Source: Helopsaltes ochotensis (lineage: Eukaryota > Chordata > Aves > Passeriformes > Locustellidae). Taken from it: a stretch of DNA of 64,000 nucleotides. The notes under the pieces are model-generated. The model was not told the origin of the DNA and did no database searches. It saw only the letters and a program-made list of their open reading frames with translations. Numbering within the stretch: position 1 is the first letter of the stretch; the number at the start of each line of letters is the position of its first letter. The position numbers and the translations under genes are program-made. The DNA is taken from contig VXBM01000056.1 of NCBI GenBank assembly GCA_013400155.1, positions 1,333,828-1,397,827 of the forward strand, given 5' to 3'. Below are positions 62,767 through 64,000 of this stretch, one piece after another.

Positions 62767-64000
62767 GCAAAGAGCTGTTAAAAATGTGCTGAACTTCTGC
62801 ATTATCCTGCTAAATCCTGTTTGAATGCCCAACACCATTGTTTCCAAGCAGATGGCATTTAACCAACCTTTATTTTATTTTGGTCAGTGGGCTTTATGGT
62901 AGATAACTTTCTTTTACCCGTTATAAAGGTTTTGTGACCTTTTCCTTGATTACCCTCCTGCACTTTAGGCATGAACAGAGGGAAGAAGGAGCACACTGGG
63001 TGTCTGCCAAAAATCCCTCTGCATTTGGATATGCAATAAAGCCAGCTGGAGATTGCCATTCCACACCCTCAGTCAAATAAATATATCACCACACAGCCTC
63101 CCTCTGTTGAGGCTTGATGCTTTCACAGCTCCTAGTGCTAAATGAAAGGACCAGCCCTACTCTTAAAACTCATCCACAGGTTTCTTTTGCTCACACTTTT
63201 CTCAGGAGATGCAACTGCTTGCGCGTTACCCCCACCACACCTCTCATGGCTGGAGGAACTTCTTGGTTCTGCTGCCACAAAAACTGTCCCAAACCATGGG
63301 GGAGAATCAAACTAAGAGTAAGAGTATGCCTTGCAGCACAAAAGTGCAAGCAGTTAAACTTCTTCATCCTGTTAGGACCTCAGAGACCAAGAGAAGAAGA
63401 GAAGAAAGGAAATCAGGGAAGTGTGAAGACTTAGAAAAAGGGTTGAGTGAAGAAAAATCTGGTCAGATAGCCAAGTGACATGAGAGAAAAGGACGGAGCC
63501 ACCTAAAGTGGCATAGGATTGTACCCCATCAAGAAATGGGCAACAGAAATAAACCCTGCATGTTGTGGTGCAAAGTAAGCTATTTCAGCTTTTTGATTAT
63601 TGAATATTCCCTAGTTTAGTGTGGTCCAGATATCTCACAGCTGCAAATAAAGGAAGAAATGAACTTTGTGTGTTACAAGGCTGCATAAAACAGAGCTCTG
63701 AAAAATAATGACTCAGACTGAGTTCCCCAAATTAGCTGATGTTTACGCTCACTGTTTCTCTACCTATGAAGACAAATGGGCATAAAAACCACCACATCAT
63801 TTCTCAGCAGAGGTGGTGTGAGCAGAGGTTCACTACTTCTGTGAAGTACGGACAGGCAGATTTGATAAGTGTCACAGGGAAGTCCATAAAGCAAAGGATA
63901 CTGCGGATACTCCTGGCACAGTGCATAAAAACTAGGGCCATATACTCAATCATGCAAGGAAGCAGAACTCTCAACAGCTGCTTCTGAAGCTTCCACCACT
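62767..64000. other. Non-coding DNA, no gene seen
   Basis: Unique sequence from the gap to the window end. Frames of about 106 codons or fewer (63114-63434 and 63739-63987, plus) carry no recognisable domain. I see no repeat or RNA gene. Confidence 0.65.

Noticed and set aside
62527..62847. Open frames crossing the N gap
   Set aside because: They are joined only by undetermined bases and have no sequence support.
1..64000. CRISPR arrays, operons, ribosome-binding sites, riboswitches or phage genes
   Set aside because: The window is vertebrate nuclear DNA. No regularly spaced direct repeats, compact same-strand gene series or prokaryotic signals are present.

Overview
The window is avian nuclear DNA with no protein-coding gene I can support. 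The bird assignment rests on three CR1 (chicken repeat 1) LINE copies. Two carry the typical CR1 3' end: a GGTTGGAACT-type motif, then TGATCTTTAAAGGTCCCTTCC-type sequence, then ATTCTATG-like octamers. A clean beta-retrovirus-type solo LTR, low overall repeat density, scarce CpG and AT-rich DNA full of stops fit a bird intron or gene desert. I cannot name the species or chromosome.

Layout: 1-9442 is unique AT-rich DNA with a small imperfect tandem repeat near 2.5 kb, a block at 4.4-7.5 kb that reads like conserved non-coding sequence, and a GC-richer patch at 8.0-8.4 kb. An 86-base poly(A) run plus a short GA repeat lies at 9443-9546. A 3' CR1 fragment lies at 15339-15854 (+). A 645-bp solo LTR with TG...CA ends and an exact 6-bp target duplication occupies 19186-19830. 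A 77-base poly(A) run next to a single N lies at 21818-21895. An antisense CR1 fragment with a broken reverse-transcriptase ORF is at about 22760-23680 (-). A third CR1 3' fragment is at 34361-34799 (+). A CpG-rich patch at 41040-41350 carries one good and one imperfect CTCF-like motif. The rest to 64000 is unique AT-rich DNA with A/C-rich tracts, short duplications, two strong palindromes and a 65-N assembly gap at 62702-62766.

The listed open reading frames are short, overlap on both strands, follow base composition and show no recognisable domain except where they cross CR1. Functional content is therefore more likely regulatory than coding. Nine A/C-rich low-complexity tracts lie in the same orientation, which would fit transcription from the minus strand across the window, but this is inference.

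I did not find a convincing undescribed biological system. The items most worth checking are the solo LTR with a precise target duplication and intact promoter and poly(A) signals, the CpG/CTCF-like patch, the conserved-element-like blocks, and the two very long poly(A) runs, which may be assembly artefacts.
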